Source of the DNA: Plantago ovata
Lineage: Eukaryota; Streptophyta; Magnoliopsida; Lamiales; Plantaginaceae
Direction: 5' to 3'
Assembly (NCBI GenBank): GCA_028274465.1
Contig: CM051455.1
Coordinates: 72,274,985-72,338,984 of the forward strand
Length of the DNA: 64,000 nucleotides
Of the stretch, positions 32,905 to 45,255 are shown piece by piece (the first letter of the stretch is position 1; the number at the start of each line of letters is the position of its first letter). Under the pieces are notes generated by a model, which made no database searches, was not told the origin of the DNA, and saw only the letters and a list, made by a program, of their open reading frames with translations. A program made the translations under genes and the position numbers.

Positions 32905-33502
32905 TGTTGTTCAGATAATTTTCAGGATCGAAGAAGACAACCACCTGAAAAAGTTGACTTCCAGGTACAGATTTTTTCTAATCTTTCAGCTTAAAAGCTT
33001 TAAAAATATTCCAATAATTAACCTGGCAGGTGTAGAAACGCCTTGAAGCTCATCAAGCTATAGTCATGTTGACCGCAAGCGGATTTTAGTTATTTTTAAC
33101 AACTGGGAATCTGAGAGTAAGCAAACAAGAGATTCATAACAAATTCACACTCAGTGTACCTGTTTACGCAGATTCTCATATTCTAGCAGGGCTTGTTTTT
33201 CCTGCAGTGTGCACAAATAGAAGTTGGTGAGACAAACTAAAACATGCTGAAATATATTTGCAGCACCATGAATCAGAATAAGTTTGACTCACTCAGCTTG
33301 TACTGCTACTTCACAACTTTTTCATCCTGGGCTAACTGAATCTACTAAACTATATACTTAAAAGCTTTAAAAATATTCCAATGTTTTAACTTGGTCCGAC
33401 CCTTGTTACACACCTACACATGTAAAATTTAGTAAAGCAGCGGCCACATACATACCTGAATTTTAGAGTCTACTAGCTGTTGCATCCGTATTCTTAAGTT
33501 TT
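32905..33502 (-). pseudogene. Unidentified multi-exon fragment, coiled-coil-like
   Basis: The minus strand shows a chain of short exon-like pieces with splice sites: LRIRMQQLVDSKIQ (about 33500-33456, donor CAG/GTATG), EKQALLEYENLRKQ (33201-33160, exactly 42 nt, acceptor CTGCAG, donor CAG/GTACAC), and possibly LDELQGVSTPA (about 33062-33027) and VVVFFDPENYLNNM-stop (near 32945-32905). I do not recognise the protein. The first two pieces fit a helical region. It may be another captured host gene end. Confidence 0.35.
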
Positions 33503-33597
33503 ACATGTTTGTTTAGAATTTTTCTAATCTTTCAGCATCCTGCTAATAACATTCAAATAAATATGCTCAACTAAATCATTCATCACCCTATGATTTT

Positions 33598-36500
33598 ATG
33601 CATAAAAAGAACACAGGCATGAATATGAAAGAGAATTGTGGAAAGAAAAGGAGCTCGGACGAGCACAATACTCATGATCAGCGGAAAAAGGGTCATGTTC
33701 CACAGGAACCAACTAGACCAACAATGTTTAGTTTGTCATCTCCGGATCTTCAACAAGATCTACCCACCATTGACCACAGGACAGCTCTACCAAAATTTGT
33801 CAAAATAAATAAATCATTGACCAAAGAACAAAGGTTGGTTGTTAAGTCAATGGGATTTGGGTCCCTGTTAGACATCAATATGCAGTGTATAGACAGTAAG
33901 TTGTTGCAGTGGTTGCTGAACAATTTTGATCGTTCCAGTCGGTCATTGACAATTCTTGGAACCAAAATCACATTAACAGCACATACTGTCAGTTTAACCC
34001 TAGGCATACCTTGTGGGAATAAGACTATATCCCATGAAACATCAAACAAAGGATGGGCAATGGACGACCGTTGGTTCATGGATGATAAGGACCTTAAGAA
34101 GATAGAGCTGAAAAATTTGCAAGTCAAGTTGTCCGCATGTAAATCGCATGGTGATGAGTTCAAAGTTATGTACCTTATGTTTATGCTCACTACAGTTCTC
34201 CTACCAACGGATGGTAGCACTTTGAATCTCACCCTTCTGGATCACATGGTCAATCTTCAAAGTATAGGCGATTACAACTGGGCCGAGTTTGTATTGAAAG
34301 GACTGGGGGATGGGTTAGAAAAGTATGGAGCCAAAAATACAAAGCATCACAAAATAAAGGGTTGTGTTATGCTACTAAAGGTATTTTTTTTTTTTCACTA
34401 AAACTATAATTTGGAGTTATTGGGTGATGTAAACAAAAAATATAGTATATACTTATATTTTTCCATACTAGAGTTTTTTATTTTTTTTACAACTCACATG
34501 GACAGATTATTGGCCTCACAACAATAAACGAGAGCATGAATCGTCAGCTTGAAAAACAACTACCAAGAGTACCAACCATGTGTCAATGGACCGACGATAC
34601 AGTGTCCATCATCCTAACCAAGTTCACTAATATGGGAGGTTTTAAGAAAGATTTTGTAAGAACTTAAAACTTTCATCTTGTTTATAGTACTTCAGTGCTT
34701 TACATGTAACTGGGAGTTATATTTTGTTTTTCATCTTACAGATTATGGATGCCCCTAAGCGTACCATCAATAGTAATGCAAAACAAAATCCAAAGGAAGG
34801 GAAAATAGAAGAAAACAAGAACACATGTACCGTTCCGTCATCGGACGAGGAAATATCAAATTCCAATGCCATCCAACTTCTGAAGTTTATAGCTAGCCAA
34901 ACTACATTACTAAATACGCAGCTTCAAGTACTTGGTGGACGAATGACTTGCATGGAGAAACGGTTCGCTGTAGTGGAAAACACAATTAGTAATTTATTAA
35001 GTGAGAGATGTGTGGAAAAGGTCACCAAGCATGCTGTTACAACACACCATGAGGAACCCGTTCAGAACTTTGCCACACCCACTAGCATGCAAGGAAAACA
35101 AGTCCCCGAGGAGTTGGGCGATATAGAAAGTAATAGTGTGAACGTACAATCACCAAGCCCATGCAAACAGTCGACCATAAGTCCACGCGAACTTAACTTT
35201 GAAACTCCCGGAGCTAAGATTCACAATGAGGACATTTATGAAATAGCTTGCCAAAAAATAAAGAGGTGATCATATAGCATCATATCTGTGGGATACGAAT
35301 TATTTTGATAAAAGGTATGTTTCATAAATTATGTTCTCTTTGAAATTATTAACTTGTATGTATGTTGCTCACATTTTGTATACTTTCAATTCATTCCTTG
35401 CAGTGAAGTACTTGTGAGGTTTGAGGACGATTACCTGACACGAGATACTATTAAAAGCCTAGAAGGCACAAATTGGTTATACGGCGATGTAAGTAATGTG
35501 GAGTTCATCCACCCTCTCCTGTAGTGTATCAATTTAGTTAACAATGCAATAATTTCTACTTGATTTAACTTATTAATAGACTAAAATATACATCCATGAC
35601 ATGAAACTTGTGCCTACTCAGGTGATAAGTTGTATTGGGTATGTCACTTGGTGCGATAGATGATCGGTCAACAATGATTGGACATTGTCTACCTGGTATC
35701 ACCAGATGGTGAGTTCAAACTCAATGTGATCGAGAAAGTTGAACAAATACCATATTAGAGATAAATGGTTTCCATGTATTAATCTACAGGTAGAGAGTCA
35801 AGATGGTACTGGGAAAGAGATACACGATGATATAAACATAGATAAATGCATTTTCGGGGGGCCAAAAAGAAATCTCAGAGGTGATCCATCAAAATGCAAC
35901 ACTATTACAATACCAATTCATGATCATGACCATTGGTTGTCGGCCACAATTAATTTTGACACCCAAAAAGTAGAGATTTTTTACACAGTGAGAATTGCTG
36001 AAGCCCAACAACGCAGGATGTCTATGGTGAAGAAAGCGGTAAGAACTTCATTATTTAGTTAGACAAGAATGAAATGTGTAATCTTCATGTTTTATCTGAA
36101 ATTATTCAAACAGTTTACAAGACTCGAGAAGATCAGCAACAAAGTGTGGACTGATATATACAATGAGCAAGGATTTAGACATTCAGATTGGGATAAATTC
36201 AAGATAGTGTATGCTACTACTCCACAACAGCTAGACGGGTATGAGTAGCATTACCATGATTACAATGCAGTTTTCAGGTTATCATTACAATATCTACATA
36301 TATAACATTGACTACTGAAAATATTGCAGGCATGATTGCGGGCTATATGTGTGCCTAAACATAATGTTCCCCGAAATGGTTAATCGACTATTGACACATG
36401 TAACGCAATTTAATGTGCAAATGCAATTTTTATGTTTTATATTGCAATTTAATGTGAGCATATGTGGTGTCACATACTTAATTTGTGAAATATGCATTGC

Positions 36501-36980
36501 AGGAAGAGTCTATCTCCACACGAAGGAAACTAGCAACGATGTTGTATTATCACGAAAAGAATTTAAACAGCAACAGGTGGGCGATTCAGAAATGGTTTCT
36601 TTTTTTTTATTCGAACAATATCCTCATCCGTCTAAACATGGGTTTTCTCGTGCATTAGCATAATTTAAGTACACTTTTTTTTTTGCAGACCTTTGTTACG
36701 TGTATGGGCTCGCTCAGCTGGAATGGAACTTCACCATCCTATACTTCGTCAATTCACTGATATAGAAATGACGGTAGGAGGAGTGTTAAAGGAGGCTTTT
36801 AAAGTCACTGGAGAGCAGTATATTGGTGGTCCAATGAGTATAGAGAATGATGAGGACTTGAGGAAGCTTGGAGAGGATCATCTAGAAAATTCAAGCACTG
36901 ATATCGAACTAGACTTAGCATGGGGCCTCAAGGAAGGTTATTATGGTACTGGCGATCATGATTTCGACCAGAACGTATAA
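33598..36980 (+). pseudogene. Ulp1-type (SUMO protease-like) gene of MULE type, 10 exons, one nonsense codon
   Basis: Exons inferred from phase-consistent GT-AG sites: 33598-34380, 34506-34655, 34742-35265, 35404-35488, 35622-35708, 35790-36038, 36114-36238, 36330-36399, 36503-36576, 36689-36980. Together they give 813 codons. Exon 1 has the N-terminal domain of plant transposon Ulp1 proteins (KSMGFGSLLDINMQ, TVSLTLGIPCGNK). The protease part has the catalytic His (HDHDHWLSATI), the oxyanion Gln and Cys (QQLDGHDCGLYV); the usual Asp-Ser is replaced by YT in KVEIFYT. The only coding break is TGA at 35661-35663 in exon 5. In Arabidopsis, MULEs with an Ulp1-like gene are known (Kaonashi). It lies downstream of, and parallel to, the transposase gene. 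Confidence 0.8.
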
Positions 36981-37898
36981 CATTGACTGAGTTTTTTATT
37001 GAGTAGCCTTTATTTATATTCGACACACGATTTTCTTATTAGACGTGATTTTTATTTGGGAACATCTTTCATCTAGTTTGTTATGGCGACATCATTGTTT
37101 TTTATTTAGACAAATTGAAATATTTTTATGGGCACATGATTGTTTTTTATTTTAATTACAATTGCAAAATCTCTCACTTTATGATGACCATTGCATATTT
37201 TCATGTAAAAAGAAGGAACAGTGCACATACCTTGAAAACTGGAAATATGTGTGTCTTCTATGGTTTTATAAAAGGCTCTTGGAAGAGGAATTGGATGCTA
37301 AGAGCTCCTTGTACATGTCATCTATTGCCTTGATGATATACCTTCACCACATAGACCTTCTCAGTCAAAAGTGCTTCTATGTCTCTCCAAAATACAGAAA
37401 GAAATGTGAACCTGAAATGAGCAGTATAACAAAAGATCAATTTTGAGATCTGAAGAATGAGTTTGAAAAATGAACCTGAGATTAGCAAATGCCACCGTAT
37501 ATGTCTACTGGATAAAGCAATTCTATGGTAATCAATTAGCTCAGAAAACTTCCGTACCGAGATGATTTTGAACTTTCATCTACAGCACAAAAAGTTTAGA
37601 CATAATAATTTGGTCTTCAAATTTCCAACAAAAAGTTTAGACATAATAATTTGGTCTCAAATTTCCAACAAAAAGTTTAGACATAAAAAAGACAATTTCA
37701 GTTACAACAACTAAAATCACTACCGGCGGATAAGGTAACTACTCCAACACCTTGGTGACGCTAAGTTAACACTGAAAACCTAGTAGTATAATAATATCTG
37801 TTATGTGATTTTATCATGCATGCAGCATCCTAATCAAACCACGCCTAATTTCTGTAACACAATGTCGAAACGAACCACATTTGCATCATGTTTCAGAT
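36981..37898. other. AT-rich spacer after the Ulp1 gene
   Basis: 37587-37686 holds two and a half copies of a 41-base direct repeat (ACAAAAAGTTTAGACATAAT...). A 94-residue open frame at 37162-37446 matches nothing I know. No other feature was seen. Confidence 0.5.
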
Positions 37899-39030
37899 TT
37901 ATCTGGAACAGCCAAAGCAGTGTCCGAAAAGATCGAGACGGGAGGAGGACCAATGCGGTTTTTCAGGCTTACGATTCAAGCTTTCGCGTGGAAAATGCTT
38001 ATAGAAAGCCTGCACTGATCCACTAACACCATCTTCATTTTCCATTTCTTTTGCCACTTCACTTGCTCTTTCTTTTACCTGCAACATCCACAACTTCGAC
38101 TACATTACACACGCGGCTTACTTAATTTTAGGCTAGTTTGCACTGTCCGCAAACAACTTCTGTTCAACTTTTTATAAGGTAATCACATAACTACAACCAG
38201 GAGCAGAAATAAGAATAAATGCTGATTTAAAATTTGGGGGGCACTGCCTCACTAGAACCCCAAGAAAAAATCAAGCAAAAGTCAAAAGTATGTCGTTGGG
38301 TGCTTCTAAACATCCCCCTCAAATGTGGAAATACCCTAAAAGACCTGACGGGAAAATGATGGATAGTTGCTATTACCTCTGGATTCAGCATGAACCGAAT
38401 TGCATCAACCAATTTCTCAAAAGAGAATTCATCAACAGGAATAGGTGCAGGACCTACTCCTCTGGCATGTACATGTTCACCCCAAAATGGTTGGTCTCCG
38501 AAGAATGGAACAACCGTGGTAGGACACTAAAATTTCATACGAAATTCAAGATTAATTCGGGCGCAAATAATACAAGAGGAATGAGCAAGAAAACAAGAAA
38601 GTTACCGCAGCCTTAAGACCTGCAGCTGTAGTACCAGCTCCACCATGATGTACCTTCCAAAACATAAACACACATTTCCATCAGATTTGGGATTGTTAAA
38701 ATAAACAGTCGAAATCCGTAAATGAAACAGTCACAAGTGATTTACTCATTTACCACGGCTGCACAACGAAGGAACAACCAATCATGAGGACAGTTGTCCA
38801 GTAGGTAGATAGAGTCGATTGGTTCTGCCACTAAAGTAAATAGATGGATACATTAAGAATTCATCCACAATGAACACTCGAATTTTGATGTGGTGATATA
38901 AACAGAAAGTTAAGTACAGTTTCCTAAGCCACCCCAGCCTTTGTTGATGATGCCACGCTGATAACCAACACTAGGGGCCAAATTCTCCTGTGTTGGATAC
39001 TCCATATCTATAAACTTCGCCCCCCCACCC
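37899..39030 (-). pseudogene. C-terminal fragment of a UGT80-type sterol 3-beta-glucosyltransferase gene
   Basis: Five minus-strand exons with intact splice signals: about 39030-38928 (RGIINKGWGGLGN), 38830-38754 (IYLLDNCPHDWLFLRCAAV), 38653-38606 (VHHGGAGTTAAGLKAA), 38526-38377 (FFGDQPFWGEHVHARGVGP, then LVDAIRFMLNPE), 38078-37899 (VKERASEVAKEMENEDGVSG to a stop). These cover the UDP-sugar-binding C-terminal half of sterol glucosyltransferases; HHGGAGTT and GDQPFWG are family hallmarks. The N-terminal half is missing. The exons are well preserved, which points to recent capture or decay. It faces opposite to the Ulp1 and transposase genes. Confidence 0.85.
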
Positions 39031-39941
39031 CCCGTGTTCCCTACCAATGGATCCTAAGCAATGCAGATTAGACTTAACAAAAACGATGCTTCAGTACATA
39101 AATAAAGGGACAATAACAGAAACACCTTCAACGAAAGAAACATGCAGAAGAATAATAACATGTCAACATCTCCTATCACTAATGCATAAGTAGTCGAAGA
39201 ATCATACATAAGAAGATTACAAGATTCACGTAAGCTACGTAACCTTTGAGATATTCTGCAATCTGAATGACTAGTACTTGATCATAGATGCTATAGAGTA
39301 GAATATAACTGTTGATAAATATCACATTTGTGACATTGAGCAAAAACCATTTACTCAAATTTTACCGAAAACAAAGTTACTTATCTAGTTAATTGTGCTT
39401 AAGAGTAACTAGCAATAAAAGGCACAAGCTTCTTGGTCATTGAGCCTTAAAATCACCAGAAAATAAGCACTAATCTAAGCACCTATATACGATCTTCATT
39501 AATGCCCAGCCACATAGCCCATAAACTTAGAAATAGTTATCTATCACTGTACTATCTATATATATTGATGGCATAAAAGCAATTGCTAGTGGAAAAATAC
39601 ACAAGTCTAGTACTACTGCCTTTACATTTGTTTCTAAAGATCTCAGTTGGTGATTGATAGTCTGCAGACAATATAATACGGTGTTTAATACCCAACGCCA
39701 GCTTAAGCTGCCAATCTAAAAGTTTTTCATAGACCAGATAACATATCAGTTGTATCCATGTTGCTTATAACACATGCAGATTCTGTCATTCCATATACTT
39801 CTATAACTATGCAGCCAAAACTTTTAAAAGTAAAACAATTGAAAATCAGTCCAAGTAGTGATCACTTGAAAACTAATTGCAACAAATCGAAAGTCCAGAC
39901 TTACACCCGTAAAAAGTCCAAAATGTCAGGAGACAATGGAG
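39031..39941. other. Spacer, no gene seen
   Basis: AT-rich sequence without recognisable exon, repeat pair or transposon end. Confidence 0.5.
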
Positions 39942-40183
39942 AGGCACCTGAAACCATGGTGTAGCTTAAAGCTCTGTAAAAGCTCCGACCTGGAGCGTCC
40001 ATGGCGCAGCTTACAGCTCTGTGGCAGAGCTGTAAGCCACGCCATGAACGCTCCAGATCGGAGAGCTTCAAAGGCTCTGATCTGGAGAGCTTTAAAAGCT
40101 CCGGTCCGGAGCCTCCATGGACGGAGCATCTGTCCTGTGCCGGAGCTGTAAGTTCCGCCATTGACGGAGCTTGTCAATGGTAA
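39942..40183. repeat. GC-rich cluster of inverted and direct AGCTC-core repeats
   Basis: The segment repeats AAAGCTC, TCCGGAG, CTGGAGC and TCCATGG words in both orientations. A clean hairpin at 40009-40037 has a 12-bp stem GCTTACAGCTCT around a 5-base loop. It stands out by composition from its AT-rich flanks and produces open frames on both strands that are not genes. Confidence 0.7.
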
Positions 40184-40487
40184 TCTTCGCCACTCTCGTC
40201 CTACAGATTTATATAGAGCAGGACCGGTTTAGTCCTACAAAATCATTATACACATTATCGACTAGCAATCAAAACAGTAACCGCAACGTAGCAACTACAC
40301 CTCAGACCTTTTACATCTAAACAAATTAGCAATTGGTAACAGACTAACAGGCACACCACAAAATCAAAAAATTTATAAAACCAAATGGAAAAATCAACAA
40401 GTAGTCAAAATGACAGGCCAGCACAAACAAAAAGTACCTTTGATAAATTAACAAAAAAATAAGGAAAAGAATTAGATCATTGAATCG

Positions 40488-40555
40488 AACCTTCAATAGC
40501 CTCACGGGGAGTCTTAAACCCTAGGCCAATGCTCTTACAGTAGCGGTTTCCTCCA
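40488..40555 (-). pseudogene. RPS11: Fragment of 40S ribosomal protein S11 (uS17) gene
   Basis: The minus strand encodes GGNRYCKSIGLGFKTPREAIEG without a break, the highly conserved N-terminal segment of cytosolic ribosomal protein S11. Frames end on both sides, so only one exon or part of it is present. It lies among other gene fragments inside the candidate MULE. Confidence 0.85.
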
Positions 40556-40830
40556 CATGCTTCTCAAAAGTAGCAGTAAGTTCACCTAAACATGGACATC
40601 ACTCAAACACATTAATCAAAACACAATCTACTAACAATGAAAACTTAAATTTCTCCATCTAACAGTATCCAACAAAAATAGAGCAAATAATCCCTAATTT
40701 ATCTGATATGATGACGAATTTACAATAATTGAAAGAGAAAAAACAGAACATCATCGAAACCATCATCATCGAACATCAACGAAGAAAAAAATTGTTGCCG
40801 AACTGCAGGGAAACAAACAGAGATCGATCG

Positions 40831-41135
40831 GAATGGAGAGCGAGCGTCTTTGTGTAGAGGAAAGAATCGTGGACGGAGCAAACAAGAAAAATTTAAGAAG
40901 ACGTCGAATGGAGAGCGAGCGTCTTTGTAGAGGAAAGGGAATCTTCAACGGAGGAAACAAGAAAATTACAGAAGACTTCGAATGGAGAGCGAGCGACTTG
41001 GTCTAGAGGAAAGGGAATCTTGGACGGAGGAAACAAGAAAAATTACAGAAGACGTCGAATGGAGCGTCTTTGCCTAGAAGAAAGGGAATCTTGGACGGAG
41101 GAAACAAGCAAAATTACAGAAGACGTCGAATAGGG
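40831..41135. repeat. Minisatellite, four units of 72-77 bp
   Basis: GAATGGAGAGCGAGCGTCTT starts units at 40831, 40906, 40980 and 41057, each continuing with AGAGGAAAGGGAATCTTGGA, CGGAGGAAACAAG and ACAGAAGACGTC. A truncated fifth start is at 41129. On the minus strand it lies upstream of the RPS11 piece and may be an expanded copy of that gene's leader; this is inference. Confidence 0.9.
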
Positions 41136-41214
41136 CAGAAAGGGCGGTATTATAAAAATTTAAAATTACAAAAGGAGGTATAATAAATTTCAAAAATTGA
41201 AATTGGTTCAAACT

Positions 41215-41784
41215 AGGGTTGTATTTCGAATCGACCGAACCGAACAAGAGGCTTATCGAACGTTCGTTCGTTAAGCATATAGTATGTTCGGTTCATGTTC
41301 ATGTTCGCCGAACAATTCATAGCTTGTTCATGTTCGGTTCGTTAAAATAATAGAATGTTCATGTTCGTTCGTTAAAGTTCGTTGTTCATTTGTTCACGAA
41401 CGTTCATTAACACAAAAAGGCCTAAAATCCAACAATATTGATACTACAAAATTAATTTAAATATCCTGCCAAAAGTGTCTAAAAACATTATATAAGTCAC
41501 AATAAAAATATAAAATTAACACCAAATATTAAACAAAGCACAAAACAAGTTAAACGTAGTATGTATAATAATTATATATGTATATATTTTATATTTATTT
41601 AATATATTATATTATACCATGTTCACAAACTGTCCGCGAACAACCGAACAGAAACTAACATGTTCGTGTTCGGTTTGTTATATCAACGAACATGTTCGCG
41701 AACTGTTCCGTCAAAACCGAACCGAACACGAACCGAGCGTTGACCGAACAATTTCGCGAACATTCGGTTCAACATACAACCCAA
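41215..41784. mobile_element. 570-bp MITE with 9-bp target duplication
   Basis: The ends AGGGTTGTATTTCGAATCGA and (reverse complement) TTGGGTTGTATGTTGAACCG are inverted. GTTCAAACT flanks both sides (41206-41214 and 41785-41793). The interior is non-coding, with many TGTTCG/CGAACA words arranged as subterminal inverted repeats and an AT-rich core. A 9-bp duplication suits Mutator; if one base is chance, 8 bp would suit hAT. Confidence 0.85.
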
Positions 41785-42366
41785 GTTCAAACTGAGGCTA
41801 TTCACAATATATATGAAGTATATTTTAAGTTTAAATTTATTATCGATTTAATAGATTATATTAGGATTATATTATATTAAATAGGCTACATCTATCCTAA
41901 TTTATTATCCGATTAGGATATAATTCACAATATAAATAATAAATATCTACTAATTTTAATTGCATTTATATAGGTTTAATCTTAATCTGACGACTCATCA
42001 TAAATATACAGGCTACTAATCCGAGAGCCAACCCGATAGAACAAGAAAAAAATTGACCAATAGAGAAACTGATTCAAAATTTATTTTGACGAAAATTCAT
42101 TGGATCCAGATTATACATGGAACTACACGAATTGAGTTTAAGTTGGATTCAGGTGATCCTATATAAATTTGACTCTAACTCACTTGATAAAGAATTATCA
42201 ACATTAAGAACACAAAGGACAAACTTAATGCAAGTGATGGGTTATAAACCTACACCTACAATATAATGTTGCATTTGTAATAAAAGTTCACGTTCGGAAT
42301 TAGTATATATCGAAATACATTCATTTATAAATTAATGTGACGGATAAATGATTTATAACATTGATA

Positions 42367-42893
42367 TGTAACGACCCTACCCGAATCGAATTAATCAAGA
42401 ATAGCATGAAAATGTCAAAATGCGAATAAAACATAAATTAATATTAATTTTATTTCCACGCGCTTGAGGAGTTATTCAACTCTCTACACCTAACTGAATA
42501 TTAAAATCTACACACGCTACAACCCAACAGAGTCGATTCAAGCCAACACACGATGGGTATATCAACTCTCTTAAGTCGGTCCACATAAAACCAATTAATT
42601 CAACTGAAGACCACACAATCAATGGGTATCTCATATCTATTTAGCAAGTCCTAATAAAGTCCACTTCTAATAAGTTCACAACAAATTCTAAAAGACAAAT
42701 TAAACAAAAACTCATCTCATAGACTCACGTCTCCAAAGTATCTTTCGGAGATTGAGAAAGGACATAGTTTGAGCTCCAAATGGATACTCCACTACAAAAG
42801 GAGTCAAATCTTCAAACTCATAGATATCAAATTACATTGTCTCAACAATATCACAAATATAGAAGCAACTTAGTAGCTAGCCTCATTGTAACA
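42367..42893. repeat. LTR-like fragment, weak
   Basis: It begins TGTAACGACCC and ends ATTGTAACA, like the plus-strand ends of the LTR at 13960-15533, and shares an overall A/C-rich style with it. No target duplication (TGATA versus AGCCA) and no clear alignment were seen. Confidence 0.3.
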
Positions 42894-43242
42894 AGCCATA
42901 TATGTTGTTCTATCCGTTCTTACTAACAATTTGTTTATTATTTAATTTAAACGTAGAAAAATTTATAAATAATATGTCAACTAGACAACACATTTACAAA
43001 CTAGTCATCATGTGAGTCGTAGGGTAAGGATGATCATTATCTAGGTGAGAATAATGAATTAATTTCGTTGGTCGATCTATCAGAGTAAAAAAAAACAATT
43101 CAAATACAACGAGAAGTTTATTGTAGTTTAAGATTAATAATATACACTGAAATGCAAATTCACAATTAAAATGTTTTCATTATACAAAATATAGTACTTA
43201 TATTTAAAACATCATCAATTAAAAAAAATTGGAACTTTCTCT

Positions 43243-43301
43243 TGTCGGTTAAGTAAGCTGATTTCCATTGTTATGGCTTGGGTTCGAGTCCCGCTAGCAA
43301 C
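43243..43301 (+). repeat. tRNA-like segment near right end
   Basis: CGGTTAAGTAAGC and GGGTTCGAGTCCCGC are A- and B-box-like at short spacing. It mirrors the tRNA-like segment near the left end of the candidate MULE. A GC patch (GGTCGCCGGTC, GGGCCCGGCTCGATCC) lies at 43350-43430. Confidence 0.4.
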
Positions 43302-43526
43302 ATTTAAATTTAGTAATTTTTTAAATAGAAGCCAGTATTGGATATGGATCCGGGCAGGTAAGGTCCGATTACGGTCGCCGGTCTATGATCGGGCCCGGCT
43401 CGATCCGGCATAAGCCCACACATAGGCCCGAGGAAAATTAAAATAATAATAATATATGTAAATATTTTTTATTGTAATATATTTTAAAATATTTTAATAA
43501 TTTTATTTATTAATTTAATTCAAGGT

Positions 43527-45143
43527 TGTTAGGAAACTTGTAATTTTGATGAGCAATTTACCATGCTAAATTAAGGAAAGTCGAGTAACTAGTACTCTTA
43601 AGATCCATAGGAATTTAGAATTTTAAGGACATTGTAAAAGAGGAACGTTTGCTGATGACTTAAGTTAGGTGCTAGATAAGGTATTTCTTTTGTGTATGAC
43701 GTAATTTATTTTCTGAAAAGAAAATATCTTATTGACACTTTAGCTTATGATGTATCTTATTTTCTGAGAAGAAAATAACCTATTGAAGCATTTGCTAAAG
43801 ATATATTATGTTTATTACAAACGAATTATCTTAAGCAAGTAGAAATCGCTCAGAATCTTGAAGACTTTTTGAAGATCTGAAGACTTGAAGATTTGAAGAT
43901 CTGAAGACTATAAGATTGCTGAAGACTGGTATCTACAAAGGCACGTGTTATTCAGAAAGTGAAATGTTCAGCAAACGGCATTGCATAAGTGAAAATCTGA
44001 AAGACAAAGTAGGTTGTGCTTGCTGAAACTGAGACGGACCACTTGCTGATAAACACATGTGACCTCTTGCTGAATGTACGTGTTTTTGCGCTCCAATGTT
44101 ACTGTTTGAATTCTATTCAAATGTGCATTTAATGCAAAGCTTACACACGAAGGACATGAAGACTAGAATACAAACAAAGTCGCTGCTGAATGTACAAAAA
44201 AGCAAGATAGTGACATGTTAAGGAACAAAAGCCTTAGGATTTGAAATTCAAACGGCTCCTTACTTGCACTATAAATAGAGGTCATCCGGCAAAGAGTTGA
44301 AGTGTGTCAACAACGTGATCAAACTCTCACTTGTGCTTAAAAACTCACAAACCTTCAAACACTGTTACTGCCATTGATCCGTTCCAAGACTTAAAGCTTG
44401 AAAAAGCTACTTGTGAAGAAGTAGAACAAACTCGGCTAAGAAATTAGTTAAGTGTTCTTTCTTTCAAACAAGAACAAGTCTTTATTCCAAGTTGTGTTTC
44501 TTATATTACTTGTTGTAACTGAATAAGTTATAATTAAGTCATCTCACCCCAAAACTCTCTAACTGAAAATACACCCTTTGAGGCGTGATATTCAGGGGGA
44601 ACTTAATCGAGCATAGTCTTGCTGATTAAATGTACCAAGTTTGGTTGAGAACAAGGTTGAGTTCTCTAGTTTAGGTTGGACACAAAGCAAGTGTGCTTTG
44701 GTTTCTGTTGAATCGCTTTAGATAGGAGATTGTAAGGAACCTCAATCATATCTTAGTGGATTCAGTCCTAGAAAGGACGAAGTGGATTAGTTGAGAGATT
44801 ACGCCACTCTCAGATACCACTATAAAAGTGTTTGTATGATTTACTTACTGTATTTAGCTTTCAGCAAATTATATCTGTTTGTACACAGTCACTCACCTCA
44901 CTTGCTGAAACCTTTACTTGCTGAAAAAGCACTTATTGTTTCAAAGACTTACGCTCTCTGATTTTAAGTATCAGCAAACCAAGCTACTGTAAAATAACTT
45001 ACGCTTGCTGAGAAAGTTAAGTATCAGCAAACTCCTTACTGAAAAGTAATAAGTACTTGCTGAGAAAGTTTTAAACGACGAAAGTTTGAAAAGACTATTC
45101 ACCCCCCCCTCTAGTCTTTTATTGTTGTTTAAAGGGAACAACA
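43527..45143 (+). repeat. 5' LTR of copy B (1617 bp)
   Basis: It runs TGTTAGGAAACTTG...AAAGGGAACAACA with the TATA box at 44270-44277. Two U3 palindrome repeats lie at 43694-43790. Confidence 0.95.
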
Positions 45144-45145
45144 AG

Positions 45146-45157
45146 TGGTATCAGAGC
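45146..45157 (+). other. Primer binding site of copy B
   Basis: TGGTATCAGAGC, initiator tRNA-Met type. Confidence 0.9.
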
Positions 45158-45255
45158 AGGAGGTGCTTTAGCCTTCTGCACTGAACCTAGATCTCTTTAA
45201 GTGCTTTCCGTAAATCACTCTCGCTTGATCAGTTTGGTAGTGCTTTGCTGACAGG

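Noticed and set aside
37162-37446. 94-codon plus-strand frame after the Ulp1 gene
   Set aside because: No match to known families, AT-rich composition, no promoter-like signal.
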